A DNA stretch of 64,000 bases from Cyrtodaria siliqua. Its lineage: Eukaryota > Mollusca > Bivalvia > Adapedonta > Hiatellidae. The translations under genes and the position numbers were made by a program. Location of the stretch: assembly GCA_037043455.1 (NCBI GenBank), contig JAWPHD010003089.1:1-64000 (forward strand). The letters are read 5' to 3'. The notes beneath the pieces were generated by a model, which was not told where the DNA came from, searched no databases, and saw only the letters and a list, made by a program, of their open reading frames with translations. The stretch's first letter is position 1; each line of letters begins with the position of its first letter. Below, piece after piece: positions 1 to 8,914 of the stretch.

Positions 1-508
1 GGCCAGTGGCCTCACTGGAGCCACTTCATTAGACAATGCCCCAAGCCTAATCCGTTTGATGGTGAAGTAAATTTGGACTGTTCTGTGTATCGGACTCGAT
101 TCCACTAGCATATGAAATAATCATAAGAAGTTCTGTAGTACGAGTAAGCCAGCATTGCCGGATTTCTATGTTTACTGCTTCTCTCTGTGGTGGCTCGAAA
201 TTATCCACACAATGTCTTCAGCTGTTTAACAATTCATTCAGCAAGTAATATTAATGTTTCGGCAAGCCATAACAAATGAATGGCTGTTTCTATATGAACT
301 CTTGAAGAAAGGCTTATTTTGGTAGCAGTTCTGTGTTTGATTGTTTATAGTGTTGTGTTTGTTTGGAATATTTTTCAATTGTGTGATTTTGAAATATATT
401 AATGACTTTTTTTAATACCTTCCTCACACTTGTGAGAGTGCAGAGTTAGGGAACAGAAAGTCATTTTTTAATGTTTGCCGAAGATGATTAAGAGGACAAA
501 TCTAATAC
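1..508. other. Non-coding flank, nothing recognised
   Basis: No ORF with protein-like character and no repeat that I can match elsewhere in the window. On the minus strand this is the sequence downstream of the 509-749 exon, so it may be intron. Confidence 0.4.
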
Positions 509-749
509 CTTTTATCGCCTGTATCTTTATTGTGTGAAGGACTGGCCTATGATCACCTGCTTTCTGATGCCCCAATCCCTGTCCTCGTGATTGGGCCAAT
601 TTCTCAAAAGAAAATAGTGCGTAAATGAGCTTCAGGCACAAAGTGTATCGTAGGTTTTTGTCTAGCTTCTTTCGGGCTGCTTGCTGTGCCTTTATGAGGT
701 CTTCTCTCCTTACCATTACAGAATAGCAATCAACTAATTTAACCATACC
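509..749 (-). CDS. Putative host exon, BEN-domain-like
   Basis: Minus-strand open segment with a plausible acceptor (TTATATCAG at 758-750) and donor (AAAG|GTATTA at 509/508), 80 codons plus one base. The reading contains a helix-rich stretch, with LKLIYALFSFEKLAQSRG, a following RPVL and then KIQAIKG. This spacing resembles the BEN domain, a DNA- and chromatin-binding fold of transcriptional regulators (family knowledge; my match is by eye). It lies on the same strand as the exons at 1749-2225, 17438-17559 and 19169-19432 and starts in phase 0, so it may be the most 3' coding exon of one host gene. The splice link to its upstream neighbour is not resolved. It could also be an isolated pseudo-exon. 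Confidence 0.45.
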
Positions 750-889
750 CTGATATAAAACAAAATGTTCATGAGAATAAATAATATATAATATTAATAT
801 ATAATAATTGTAAAGAAATCTCATTTGGGTACTGGAAATAAATACTGATAAAGGTGGTCCTTTGGGAGCAACAAACACAATTAAGAGAA

Positions 890-1060
890 TAAAGAAGCAG
901 ACTCGGTTTTATTTAGTCTGTTCATGAGAAGTAATGAAAGAAGCAACACCTCTCACGCCCCCTAGCACCGGTTTAAAGCGGTATTCTACTTCAAAGCCAC
1001 CTATATTGGGCTCGTTGGTCCTAAAGGACCAGTAAAAATATCACTACTGATTCGGAGCAC
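890..1060. repeat. Interspersed repeat fragment, family X
   Basis: The text from CTCGGTTTTATTTAGTCTG through CCTAGCACCGGTTT recurs in diverged form at 33110-33340 and 58370-58510, and part of it at 59695-59745. No coding content; type unknown. The following 1061-1150 shows nothing. Confidence 0.5.
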
Positions 1061-1151
1061 GGGGAGATGTTTTCGGTTTAGTTAGTAGCATTCCAACAAA
1101 AACAATACTTTTAGCGTTTAAATGGCTATAGTGCAAGCACAAAAAACTTAT

Positions 1152-1748
1152 TATTAACCTCTACTCATTAGACGTTGACTGTTAAGAGCCGGAAGTTGCG
1201 GTAGAAGTTGAATGTTGACCACCGCTGGAAGTTGCTGTTGACGATCTTGCATGGAACAGAGATTTTCTTGGTGATCTTTTCAAAGTTGTCGGAGTTGGTT
1301 GGGCCATATTGCATTGAGCTAATGTATGGGTTGTGTTCTATGCGAGCATGCTCTGAGCTGCTGTATGTGACATGCTCTGTGATGGTGTATGTTGTGTGCT
1401 CTGTACTGGTGTTTGAAGGGTGATGTGTGCTGCTGTGCTCAGAGTTAGTGTTTGAGGCGTGCTCTGTACTGCTGTATATTGGTAGCTGCTTTGTGCAGGC
1501 GTGCTCTAAGCTAGTGTTTGAGGCATACTCGGTACTGGTGTGCTCTGAGTGAATGTTTCAGGAATTACCCGAGATGTTATGCTTTGTACGGGTTTTTGAA
1601 ACATGCTCTGAGCTGTTGTGCTTTGTGTGGGTGTATATGACATGTTAAGAGCTGGTTTGCTTTGATTGGTTGTAATTACCATGCCCATTGCAAATATGCT
1701 TTGAGCGGGTGTTTGAGGCATACTCTGATCTAAATAATAGTGCATGTA
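1152..1748 (-). pseudogene. Degenerate Gln/Ser/Thr-rich continuation of the repeat exon
   Basis: Directly after the TAA of the 1749-2225 exon, the same minus-strand frame continues for about 200 codons of the same low-complexity composition (units such as QSMPQTPAQS and TPVQSTQHTPSQSM), broken only by isolated stops at 1506-1508, about 1350 and about 1166. Composition and frame are maintained across the stops, which suggests a formerly longer repeat-coding exon now shortened. Alternatively this is a non-coding repeat that happens to lack stops in one frame. Confidence 0.4.
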
Positions 1749-2225
1749 TTAAGTGAGTGTATGTTGCATGCTCTGAGATGGTATGCTTTGAGTGGGTGTT
1801 TGTGGTGTGTTCTGCACAGAGTTACCAAACATATTCAGAGTTGAGGTAGGTGTGTCCTGCGCTACTGAACAGGTAATGTAAGTGTTGGTAATAACTGTGT
1901 TTTGAGTATGAGACATGGCTGAGGTATCCTGCGTAGATTGATTCAGAGTTGAGGAAGGTGTGTCCTGCGCTACTGAACAGGGTATGTGAGTGTTGATAGT
2001 TGTGTTTTGAGTATGCGACATGGCTGAGGTATCCTGCGTAAATTGATTCAGAGTTGAGGTAGGTGTGTCCTGCGCTACTGAACAGTGTATGTGAGTGTTG
2101 ATAGTTGTGTTTTGAGTATGAGACATGGCTGAGGTATCCGGAGTAGGTAGATCATATGGTGTATTCAAGTGACCATGGGATGATGAGTCTATCAAAATGT
2201 CGAACTCATTGGAATAATATGTTCC
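1749..2225 (-). CDS. Putative host exon with Ser/Thr/Gln-rich repeats
   Basis: The exon opens after a good acceptor (CTAATTGCAG, 2235-2226 on the minus strand) and reads in phase 0 to a TAA at 1749-1751, 158 codons. After about 30 unique residues (GTYYSNEFDI...) it has three 35-residue repeats rich in T, S, Q and N with the recurring DTSAMSHTQNT core. The unit is exactly 105 bp, so expansion keeps frame. The phase matches the end of the 17438-17559 exon on the other side of the Polinton, so the two may be joined by an intron that now holds the Polinton. Function unknown; likely an unstructured linker. Confidence 0.45.
   Translation of the reverse strand, partial: GTYYSNEFDILIDSSSHGHLNTPYDLPTPDTSAMSHTQNTTINTHIHCSVAQDTPTSTLNQFTQDTSAMSHTQNTTINTHIPCSVAQDTPSSTLNQSTQDTSAMSHTQNTVITNTYITCSVAQDTPTSTLNMFGNSVQNTPQTPTQSIPSQSMQHTLT
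1833..2147 (-). repeat. Tandem repeat, three 105-bp units
   Basis: The anchor GAGGTATCC occurs at 1921, 2026 and 2131, exactly 105 bp apart. Units are highly similar and lie inside the putative minus-strand exon, encoding 35-residue repeats. Confidence 0.9.
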
Positions 2226-2416
2226 CTGCAATTAGATAACACAGCATGATATATAATATTGAAGCTAAAATTGATCAATACCAAAGTAGGTCACAGCTAC
2301 ATGTATCCAAACATTTGCACTTGAAAGATGCACATAAGGAACATTCTAGTTGAGTTTGGTGAAAGGAACAAGATGTTGTAGCAATTTACATTTCGTCCAA
2401 AGTAGGGCATTTGCAG

Positions 2417-2595
2417 CAACCCGAAATTTTGCACATGATGTTAGATGCATATTATACCTTAAATGAACGAAAGTCTGGCGCACAGACATACGGAGTGACA
2501 AACATATATCTTGACGACATTGTGAATGCTGTGCTGAAATACATAAACGAGCCTGACAAAAACCTTCTGATCGACTTGGAAAAAATATTTCCATG
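2417..2595 (+). CDS. Possible plus-strand exon beside the Polinton
   Basis: Open plus-strand segment following CATTTGCAG and ending at a weak donor (ATG|GTTAAT). The reading (with LDDIVNAVLKYINEPDKN) is charged and helix-like. It runs on into the Polinton end, where it stops at 2636-2638. It is antisense to the proposed host gene. Not recognised; may be a relic of another element. Confidence 0.25.
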
Positions 2596-2602
2596 GTTAA
2601 TA

Positions 2603-2607
2603 GTAAT
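2603..2607. repeat. Polinton target-site duplication, left copy
   Basis: GTAAT immediately outside the left terminal repeat; the same five bases follow the right terminal repeat at 17301-17305. Polintons normally duplicate 6 bp; one base further out differs (A versus T), so this may be a 6-bp duplication with one later mutation. Confidence 0.7.
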
Positions 2608-2777
2608 ATATATATGTAAATTGGGCCCCCTGTTGTAATTTGGATTTCGCTTCGCTCACTCCAAATTACAACAGGAATTCCCAGTTTACATATATAAGTA
2701 AATCACCATGAAATGGTGATTTTACTTGATTTATTAAAACTTTTTTAAAATAGGGGTAGTGAAGAACACAAGTTTAA
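2608..2777 (+). repeat. Polinton left terminal inverted repeat
   Basis: Matches the reverse complement of 17141-17300 almost base for base, with a 10-bp length difference near 2640-2660 and a few substitutions towards the inner edge. It contains a self-complementary end (CCTGTTGTAATTTGG and CCAAATTACAACAGG) and a second hairpin (AAATCACCAT, 3-nt loop, ATGGTGATTT). Confidence 0.95.
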
Positions 2778-2874
2778 ATGTTTTAGGTTTTGAGCTTTGT
2801 GTAGTAGGTAAGGTTACGTGATTATTGTCATGTCAGAGTAAGGTTACGTGATTATTGTCACATGTATTAGCTCA

Positions 2875-3060
2875 TGTGATAAGCATCTATTTATACCAAC
2901 CAATCGGTGAAGATCATGTGATAAGCGTCTATTTATATCAACCAATCGGTGAAGATAAGCGTCTATTTATATGAACCAATCGGTAAAGTTTTTGGTCTTC
3001 CTGACGGGTATAAAAGGCGGTGAAAACTACGGATTAGTATCACTCTCACACGGTGACATA
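2875..3060 (+). promoter_or_regulatory. Inward-facing CCAAT x3 plus TATA promoter
   Basis: Three near-identical 34-42 bp units each carry ACCAATCGGT (CCAAT boxes at 2900, 2942 and 2976). They are followed by TATAAAAGG at 3009-3017 and an initiator-like ATCACTCTCA near 3038-3048. This is a textbook RNA polymerase II core promoter layout pointing right. A GTAAGG splice-donor-like site lies at 3086-3091. The next genes to the right are on the opposite strand, so the product would be antisense, spliced or non-coding. Just outside, a 30-bp unit with GGTTACGTGATTATTGTCA is present twice (2811-2866). Confidence 0.6.
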
Positions 3061-3223
3061 CCCTATGGGAATAGAGACCTGAAAGAGTAAGGATAAAACT
3101 AGGATTATTTTTTATGAAAGGTTAGTCCATTTTAAATTTGTATTTATTTTTATATTTTTAAAAGGTTCTAGGTTGAATACAAAGGTGGTGGATCGTACTC
3201 ATACACATTACTAAAACAATTTA
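3061..3223. other. Spacer between left promoter and first minus-strand gene
   Basis: No coding sequence seen; AT-rich. Would be transcribed from the 3009 TATA box, or be the 3' region of the minus-strand gene that ends at 3224. Confidence 0.4.
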
Positions 3224-3801
3224 TTACACACTTTTTAGACTTTTTTGTAATGTTGCCATTGCTTCCTTTCTTCCCTGCTCTACTAGTTTTTTTTTTCGAG
3301 CTTCACGTATTTTAGCCTTTTTTTGTTTTGTGTCCTGTTTTAAACTATAATATTTATCTAACTCATCCACAATTAACTTGAACTCTTGATCAGATATTTG
3401 TGCATCACTCAACGTTTTTGATATTAACTGCTTTATGCTACTTAACTTAGTCTCTGCCAAAGTTTTTATTTCATGATGATTTTGAGCTTTTGCATTAAGC
3501 TTGCCTCTGATACAATTAATACAACACCTGTAGCTCCACATACTATTGCTGCTTTTTCTTAAGGTAAAAAAACTGGAACAACAAATCCAATCCCAGCCAT
3601 AATAACACCTGCAGATATTAAGGTAGTGTCAATTCCATCTGTAATATTAATACCGCGTTTATATTTTTTATAAAGTGACTGACGTATATCTCGTTCTGTA
3701 ATTAACTTTTTTTCAATCTCTGAAATCTTTTGTAATCTATAATTTTGTCCGTCTTCCACTGGCAACTCAGGATATAAACTTGGTGCTGTTGGTTGCTTCA
3801 T
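3224..3801 (-). pseudogene. Conserved Polinton virion-associated protein, frameshifted
   Basis: Two minus-strand frames (3801-3559 and 3541-3224) together make one protein of about 185 residues. The N-terminal part is proline-rich then helical (YRLQKISEIEKKL) and leads into a hydrophobic Gly/Ala-rich segment; the second part is a charged coiled coil with a lysine-rich tail. This order, with the membrane-like centre, matches a small protein found at one end of many animal Polintons (recognised by pattern; function unestablished). The frame changes around 3541-3558, within the hydrophobic core, so the copy is probably broken. A short A-run precedes the ATG. Confidence 0.7.
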
Positions 3802-3823
3802 TTTTTTATTAATAAATAAAAAA

Positions 3824-4324
3824 TTAAATTAATTCAATTAATAATGATGCCACCGTATTTACAGCGGTAGCGTTGACAACCTTGAATACAAAGTTAACAA
3901 CAGAACCAGCACCAATCTCTAAAGGTTTATCAAAGTTATCATGATTGCGTGGAATGATGTGAAGCGTTATGCCATAATTTGGTTGTTCAACACCATTGAC
4001 AGAAACTATTACAGTTACGTCACCAACTAATCGGTCACTTGCTAAACCTATTCCCATAATCCGTCCACGGCGTGTCGTTACATGCCCCACATTTGTTTCT
4101 GCTCCACCATTACCAAATGCGAGTATTCTATTCAAGACAAGTGCGCCCTTAGCCTCCGCAAATATTGTTATAATCCCATATTTAAGATTATCAACTCTAT
4201 CTTTCAAATAATTAAACTGGTCAACAAAAGGCAAAACTCGCCTATGTAAATCTGAAACAATATCTATCAAAGCTTCCAAGTCTCCTATTTTTTGTTTAGG
4301 GCTTGGTGGTCCAAATATACTCAT
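3824..4324 (-). CDS. Polinton hypothetical protein, possible fibre or spike
   Basis: Intact 166-aa minus-strand ORF starting MSIFGPPSPKQ. Residues 14-50 form a helical or heptad-like stretch; residues 60-166 are beta-strand-rich with alternating hydrophobics (VTVIVSVNGV, VVNFVFKVV, VASLLIELI). An N-terminal stalk followed by a beta-rich head, next to the minor capsid gene, suggests a trimeric spike or attachment protein, but this is inference from shape alone. The spacer to the upstream penton gene is only 26 bp of A/T-rich sequence with TATATTTTT and an A-run before the ATG. I do not recognise the family. Confidence 0.6.
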   Translation of the reverse strand: MSIFGPPSPKQKIGDLEALIDIVSDLHRRVLPFVDQFNYLKDRVDNLKYGIITIFAEAKGALVLNRILAFGNGGAETNVGHVTTRRGRIMGIGLASDRLVGDVTVIVSVNGVEQPNYGITLHIIPRNHDNFDKPLEIGAGSVVNFVFKVVNATAVNTVASLLIELI

Positions 4325-4350
4325 TGTTTTTTTTTATAAAAATATATTTT

Positions 4351-4995
4351 TTAAATAATTTCTAAAACACAACTCATAGACAAACCGTGATTATTTATCT
4401 TGTTGCCATACTCATCTTTGACTTCTATTTTCAATTCAGTAATTGCACCATTCATAAGACAGTGATATTCAGGATAAAAACTTGTATATGCTATATCTCC
4501 AAACTGCTTATTTACTACAGGTACAACACCTATAATAGTGCTTGGTGCACCATTGAAATAATTACTACTCGTATTAACTTGTTTCAGATGAACATAAAGC
4601 TGTTTATAAGGAGCTAAATCAATTAAGTAATCTCCGAAATGAATACCTTTTAACCATTTTCTGTCCTCGAATCCCAGCATTTTTGAAATACCGCTTGACA
4701 TTCGTGTATCTATTGACGTATCTAAAAAAGCTTCAGCACTTTGGACAATAATGTTCACGGTAATCTTTTCATTTAGAATTTTAAAAACTCTTATCAAGTC
4801 TTTAAAGTTATAGAGTCCATCTGGTAAACGTTCTGTTTTATTTGGGTTTCGTGTCTTTATGGTTTCATGATTAATATTAAACCAAGCAATAGTGTATGTA
4901 AAACTTTTTAATCCAACGCGCTTAGTTCCATTTCTATTATCGATATACTGTTGTAAATTAATAGAGTTGTCTATGTTTGAAATTGTATGAAACAT
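4351..4995 (-). CDS. Minor capsid (penton-like, single jelly-roll) protein
   Basis: Intact 214-aa protein from the ATG at 4995 (MFHTISNID); an earlier in-frame start would sit inside the divergent promoter. The strand pattern, the LPDGLYNFKDL motif near residues 50-60, the central KMLGFEDRKW and the C-terminal KIEVKDEYGNKINN segment are typical of Polinton minor capsid proteins, which form the icosahedral vertices (established role for the family). It is transcribed divergently from the 5032 gene across a 36-bp spacer and lies upstream of the putative spike gene on the same strand, consistent with a late structural unit. No lesion seen. Confidence 0.75.
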   Translation of the reverse strand: MFHTISNIDNSINLQQYIDNRNGTKRVGLKSFTYTIAWFNINHETIKTRNPNKTERLPDGLYNFKDLIRVFKILNEKITVNIIVQSAEAFLDTSIDTRMSSGISKMLGFEDRKWLKGIHFGDYLIDLAPYKQLYVHLKQVNTSSNYFNGAPSTIIGVVPVVNKQFGDIAYTSFYPEYHCLMNGAITELKIEVKDEYGNKINNHGLSMSCVLEII

Positions 4996-5031
4996 TTTTT
5001 TTAATATATATATATAAAAACACAAATAAAA
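4996..5031. promoter_or_regulatory. Divergent A/T-rich promoter
   Basis: The 36 bp between two divergent start codons contain TTAATATATATATATAAAAA. The same TATATA-plus-A-run arrangement precedes the starts at 7650, 8865, 9865 (minus), 11071, 11333, 12174 and 16720 (minus), suggesting a shared element-encoded or host TATA-driven late promoter. Confidence 0.55.
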
Positions 5032-6348
5032 ATGATTTCTAAAGAATTCAAATATAACCCGGATGCTCAATATTCAAATACTTTTAGCAAACATGTGATA
5101 GATATAATAAATCAAAACATAGTCATTACATCAGACGGTAAAGGCTTTAAAGCATCATTTCCAAATGTCTTTGAAAAATACAAACTCCCATACGTCAAAT
5201 CAGATGCTATAGTCCAACGTTGGGGAACAGATTGGATGTTATTTTGGCAGAATCAGTTAAACTTTGCTATTTGGTGTGCGACAACTGGATGAGGTATTGA
5301 TTTCAACAACCATCTAAAAGCTGATACTTTGGTTGGTTCGTTATTTCGATTTCATGTCTACTACCAAGTCAGAAGAATATTATTTGAGATGAGTGTAGCA
5401 ATGCCGCAAGACTCAAATTGGAATGCATTTAGTAACACATATAACCGAAACGCATACGAGAGAATATGCAAGAAGTTTAACGTTGATTTATATTTAGACT
5501 GGAGATAGAAACAAAGCTATAATAATGGTCTAGGAACAATTTATAATTACTGGACAAATATTGGTTATCATCCTTTGGTAAATACTGTATACGACAACAA
5601 AACGATGAGTTTTACAGTCTATGAGAGTGATAAAACATATCATATTGATTACATTGCACAAGGATTTGAGGCTAACAATAGTTGGTCTACTTTTATACTA
5701 GATTGTTCATCTGGATTTACAAGAGCCGGAGTAGAAAGAATTAATGACAGCATAAGAACATACTGCTGGGCAATTCTTGGTTCACAATCACAAACAAGAA
5801 CAGATATACTTGGAACTGGAACAACATTTGATGCACAGAAACAATTTTTAGCAAATGTAGAAGACGCAATAAATAGCCCCATCGACTTGCCCAGTCAAAT
5901 TTCAAGATATGAAAACACCTTAAAATATGCAAGAAGTAAAGTTAATTTTGTCTATGGAAGTGGATTGTACATGTCTCCGAGTGACATGGAATTAAGAATT
6001 GGAATAATACAAGACTACAATAATGGCATTGTAATAGCAACCGATGCACAAGCATTAGGATTGAATAATGCAAAACCAGTGCCACCAAAAATTATTCAAC
6101 CTTTTCAAGGCACCACAACAAAAAAAAATTTACCGGAACATTCTGACTTTGATAAATCAATACATAAAACTGTGGAACATAACCCACCAGAAATGCAAAA
6201 AATAGCGATTGAACACGAAGATAACAAAACAACTATAATTGTTGGTACTATAGTAATAGGACTGCTGCATTACTTATTTACGAGATTTAAACCACTCTTT
6301 GGCTGCCACATACAACAACCCGGAAACAAACACAAGCAAAGCCCATAG
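5032..6348 (+). pseudogene. Conserved Polinton structural protein with C-terminal membrane anchor, two in-frame stops
   Basis: One plus-strand frame runs from ATG 5032 to a TGA at 5290-5292, continues in frame to a TAG at about 5506, then reads open to 6348. Across the stops the reading stays protein-like (SDAIVQRWGTDWMLFWQNQL before; FTRAGVERINDSIRTYCWAI and DAQKQFLANVEDAI after), which identifies the large conserved Polinton protein encoded beside the capsid genes. Its function is not established; a virion role is likely. Near the C terminus is a membrane-spanning segment (TTIIVGTIVIGLLHYLFT). Two single nonsense changes in an otherwise preserved frame point to recent inactivation. The 3' end overlaps the convergent 6274-7602 gene by 75 bp. 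Confidence 0.8.
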
Positions 6349-7602
6349 ATTGTTACCAAGCCAATTAATAACATTACCTGTTGCAGATAAAAGCGATGAT
6401 ACTATTGCACCAATAACTCCTGGAAGTGCTGCAGCAGCTTTACCAGCTAGGTTAGCAAGAAGTTTACCAAGATTAAATAGTTGTTTTTTTATCCAATCTT
6501 TTACACTTGATGGATCAGGCTCTGGAGTTTGAGTTTGAGTTGGAGCAGCACTTGACGTGGGAATAATAGAATTAATTATCACCCCAAGAATCATACCAAA
6601 TGCAGTTAAAATACTAACAATAGTAATACCTTGCTCCCTAAACAAGGTTTTGATCCTCTCACCAAGTGTTGTATCCTCGTTTAACATTTTGTTTATTGTT
6701 TCTTTTATCCTGCTTACTTGGTTACGAAAAGCTTCTCTGTTTTCATTGATGACATCCATTCTTGCACCTCTTTCAACTTCAAGGTCTTTGATGCGATCGC
6801 TAATTCTTTTTATCTGGAATTCATCATTATCCGTCTTAGCTTGTTCTAACTTTTGTTTTTCTCTTGTTATGTCTTTATCAAGTTGTGTGAGTTTTGCCAC
6901 GTTATTGGTGAGTTCTTCCTTGACAGTTGTCATCGCTTTTACTATTCCATCCATTTCACGCTTGTCTATATTTGTTTGTGTTTCAGCATCAGGACGCTCA
7001 ATCACATCCCAGTCATAAAGAGCACTTTCCATTGACTGTGCTGTGTCATTCGCAACACTTGATAAATCTTGTAATGGGATAGCATCCACATTATCTGGTA
7101 AATCGTTTATTGTGCTCTCCAATACTTGTCTAAATTTTTGTGATACTTTTGTTTTACTGTCATACTCCGGCAAATTTAAAAATTGTCTTACCGCCATTGT
7201 TCCCCGAGAGCCAACAACCCTGTTATATTCATTTGCCAAAGAACCAAGAGCAAGAAATGTAAAAGAGCCTTGCCTGGCAGTTATTCTTATTCCTTTATCA
7301 CCAACAATCCAGTATAATGTTTTACCATCATTTGATACTTTAAACTGTTCATAATCCATTTTGTCCGGTGCCATCTTATATCGTTTTTCTATTTCATTAT
7401 AAAAGGATTTTACAAGATTTTTCTTGTATATTTCAAGTGTGGATTCTACCAGCTCTACCCTAAGTTCAGCAATATGATCGCTTTGATTAAGAAGACTTCT
7501 TCGAACCGGCTCATCAGGCACCATTGGTAAATCATCAAAATATTCATCATAGTCATCTGGATCGAACGTAGGATTGTCATATTCAAATCCTCCTTCAGCC
7601 AT
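6274..7602 (-). CDS. Polinton coiled-coil membrane protein
   Basis: Intact 442-aa protein. Layout: acidic, Tyr/Asp-rich N terminus (residues 1-35); globular region (about 40-190); long coiled coil (about 205-320, with DKDITREKQKLEQAKTDNDE); a transmembrane segment (about 328-350, ITIVSILTAFGMILGVIIN); a short Pro/Thr linker; then a Gly/Ala-rich amphipathic helix and a second hydrophobic helix (LWALLVFVSGLLYVAAKEW) ending in a basic tail. This is the widespread Polinton protein with a membrane-active C terminus (family recognised; a role in membrane penetration or virion assembly is inference). It is convergent with 5032-6348 and divergent from the major capsid gene over 47 bp. Confidence 0.75.
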   Translation of the reverse strand: MAEGGFEYDNPTFDPDDYDEYFDDLPMVPDEPVRRSLLNQSDHIAELRVELVESTLEIYKKNLVKSFYNEIEKRYKMAPDKMDYEQFKVSNDGKTLYWIVGDKGIRITARQGSFTFLALGSLANEYNRVVGSRGTMAVRQFLNLPEYDSKTKVSQKFRQVLESTINDLPDNVDAIPLQDLSSVANDTAQSMESALYDWDVIERPDAETQTNIDKREMDGIVKAMTTVKEELTNNVAKLTQLDKDITREKQKLEQAKTDNDEFQIKRISDRIKDLEVERGARMDVINENREAFRNQVSRIKETINKMLNEDTTLGERIKTLFREQGITIVSILTAFGMILGVIINSIIPTSSAAPTQTQTPEPDPSSVKDWIKKQLFNLGKLLANLAGKAAAALPGVIGAIVSSLLSATGNVINWLGNNLWALLVFVSGLLYVAAKEWFKSRK

Positions 7603-7649
7603 TGTTTATTTTATTTAATTTTAAAAAGTATATTTAAAAAATAAAAACA
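7603..7649. promoter_or_regulatory. Divergent A/T-rich promoter
   Basis: 47-bp spacer between the start codons of the membrane protein (minus) and the major capsid protein (plus): TTTATTTAATTTT on one side and AGTATATTTAAAAAATAAAA on the other. Confidence 0.5.
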
Positions 7650-8914
7650 ATGTCGGCTTACGGAAACAAACTCAGCCCTCAAAGAAAACTAAGAGAACCT
7701 CATGGTGCTAAAGGCATCCGCACAAGTGTAGTAATAACTAATAATCCACCAACAATAGACCAAAACCAGCAACTGCTTTTAAGATTTCCCAACCTGAGTT
7801 CTAATGATGTGATAGTTCCACGTACTGCTCGTCTTGCCTTTGAAATAGAACTTAAAAGCAGAGACGTCAACGCTACTCTTTTTCAGAATCTGGGTAGAAC
7901 AATTGTGAAACAAATGACAATAAGAATAAGTGGCAATGAAGTCATGTCTATAGATGACAGTGATATATATCATTGTTATGTAGATTTATGGAAAAGCCCT
8001 ACTGAACGAGTAAACATAGCTTACCAAGGTATTGGTAAAGCAAAAATGCTAAAACATAGAGTTGGTGCGGGAGATAAATCCGCAGACACCGGAGATGAAG
8101 CTATAGCAGCAGCTTATGGAAATATATTTTGTATTCCTATGGACTTTGAAATGTTAGAAAGTCATATGCCAATTTATCAAGCGGGGCTTAGTGATAGGTT
8201 AGAATATGAATTAACGTTTAACGATTATAACAAAGTTATCAAAAACAGTGATGCTGATGCATCTTATGTAATAAAAAATATATGCTTCGAATTTGATACG
8301 GTTAGTGATGTTGAATTAGCCAGACAAATAAGACAGCAAACCAATGGTAAGATGTCATTTATGTATGATCGTATCTTGCGACATAGAAAAATAAAAGCAA
8401 ACAAATCTGTGCTCTTTGGAACATCAACATTAATGTACCAGCACGGAGCATGAAAGGTATTTTAATGCTGTTTGAAGACCTAGAAAGAACAAGCACAGAA
8501 ACCTATTACAACCCAAAAATTGAAAAGGTTGAAATGACAATAGAGGGAGTACCAAATCAGTTGTATAGTCAGGGCATGAAGGCATATCAACATTGGGATG
8601 AAATCAACAAATAGTTTGCCTTGACCTCAAAAAGAAACAAAGAGACAGAAATAGTAGCGAGGGACTTAAACTTTACCAATGTTTCTCTTGAGACTTATCT
8701 GACAAAATCATATGCTTTGTGGCTTGAACTTAGAACATGTGATGACAATTTATTACACGGCAGTGGAAGAAGAATATAAAACGGCAGTGAAGGCATAACG
8801 ATACTAATAAATAAAAAAGCAGATGCAGATCAAACTTTAAATATTTATATATATATAATACAAGATGCGCAAATCAATTTCGAAGATGGAAGATTCAAAG
8901 AAGCAGGATACTAG
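7650..8914 (+). pseudogene. Major capsid protein (double jelly-roll), frameshift and nonsense
   Basis: From ATG 7650 the first frame reads 267 residues to a TGA at 8451-8453. Features typical of Polinton and adintovirus major capsid proteins are the N-terminal arm, then NNPPTIDQNQQLLLRFPNL, IVPRTARLAFEIEL and the segment KQMTIRISGNEVMSIDDSDI. Around 8420-8450 the coding signal moves to another frame, which reads on with a TAG at 8612-8614 and a TAA at 8777-8779 and ends at a TAG at 8912-8914, overlapping the start of the ATPase gene. The full gene would encode about 420 residues forming the trimeric capsomer. With one frameshift and two nonsense codons it cannot make full-length protein. Confidence 0.88.

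Noticed and set aside
1833..2147. CRISPR-like array
   Set aside because: The repeats are contiguous 105-bp tandem units with no spacers, in eukaryotic DNA.
2346..2594. Minus-strand ORF beside the Polinton as an exon of the host gene
   Set aside because: The plus-strand reading of the same segment is more protein-like and the minus frame lacks clear splice sites.
6299..7354. Plus-strand ORFs across 6274-7602
   Set aside because: Antisense shadows of the intact membrane-protein gene, rich in Leu/Ser/Ile as expected from reverse-complemented coding sequence.
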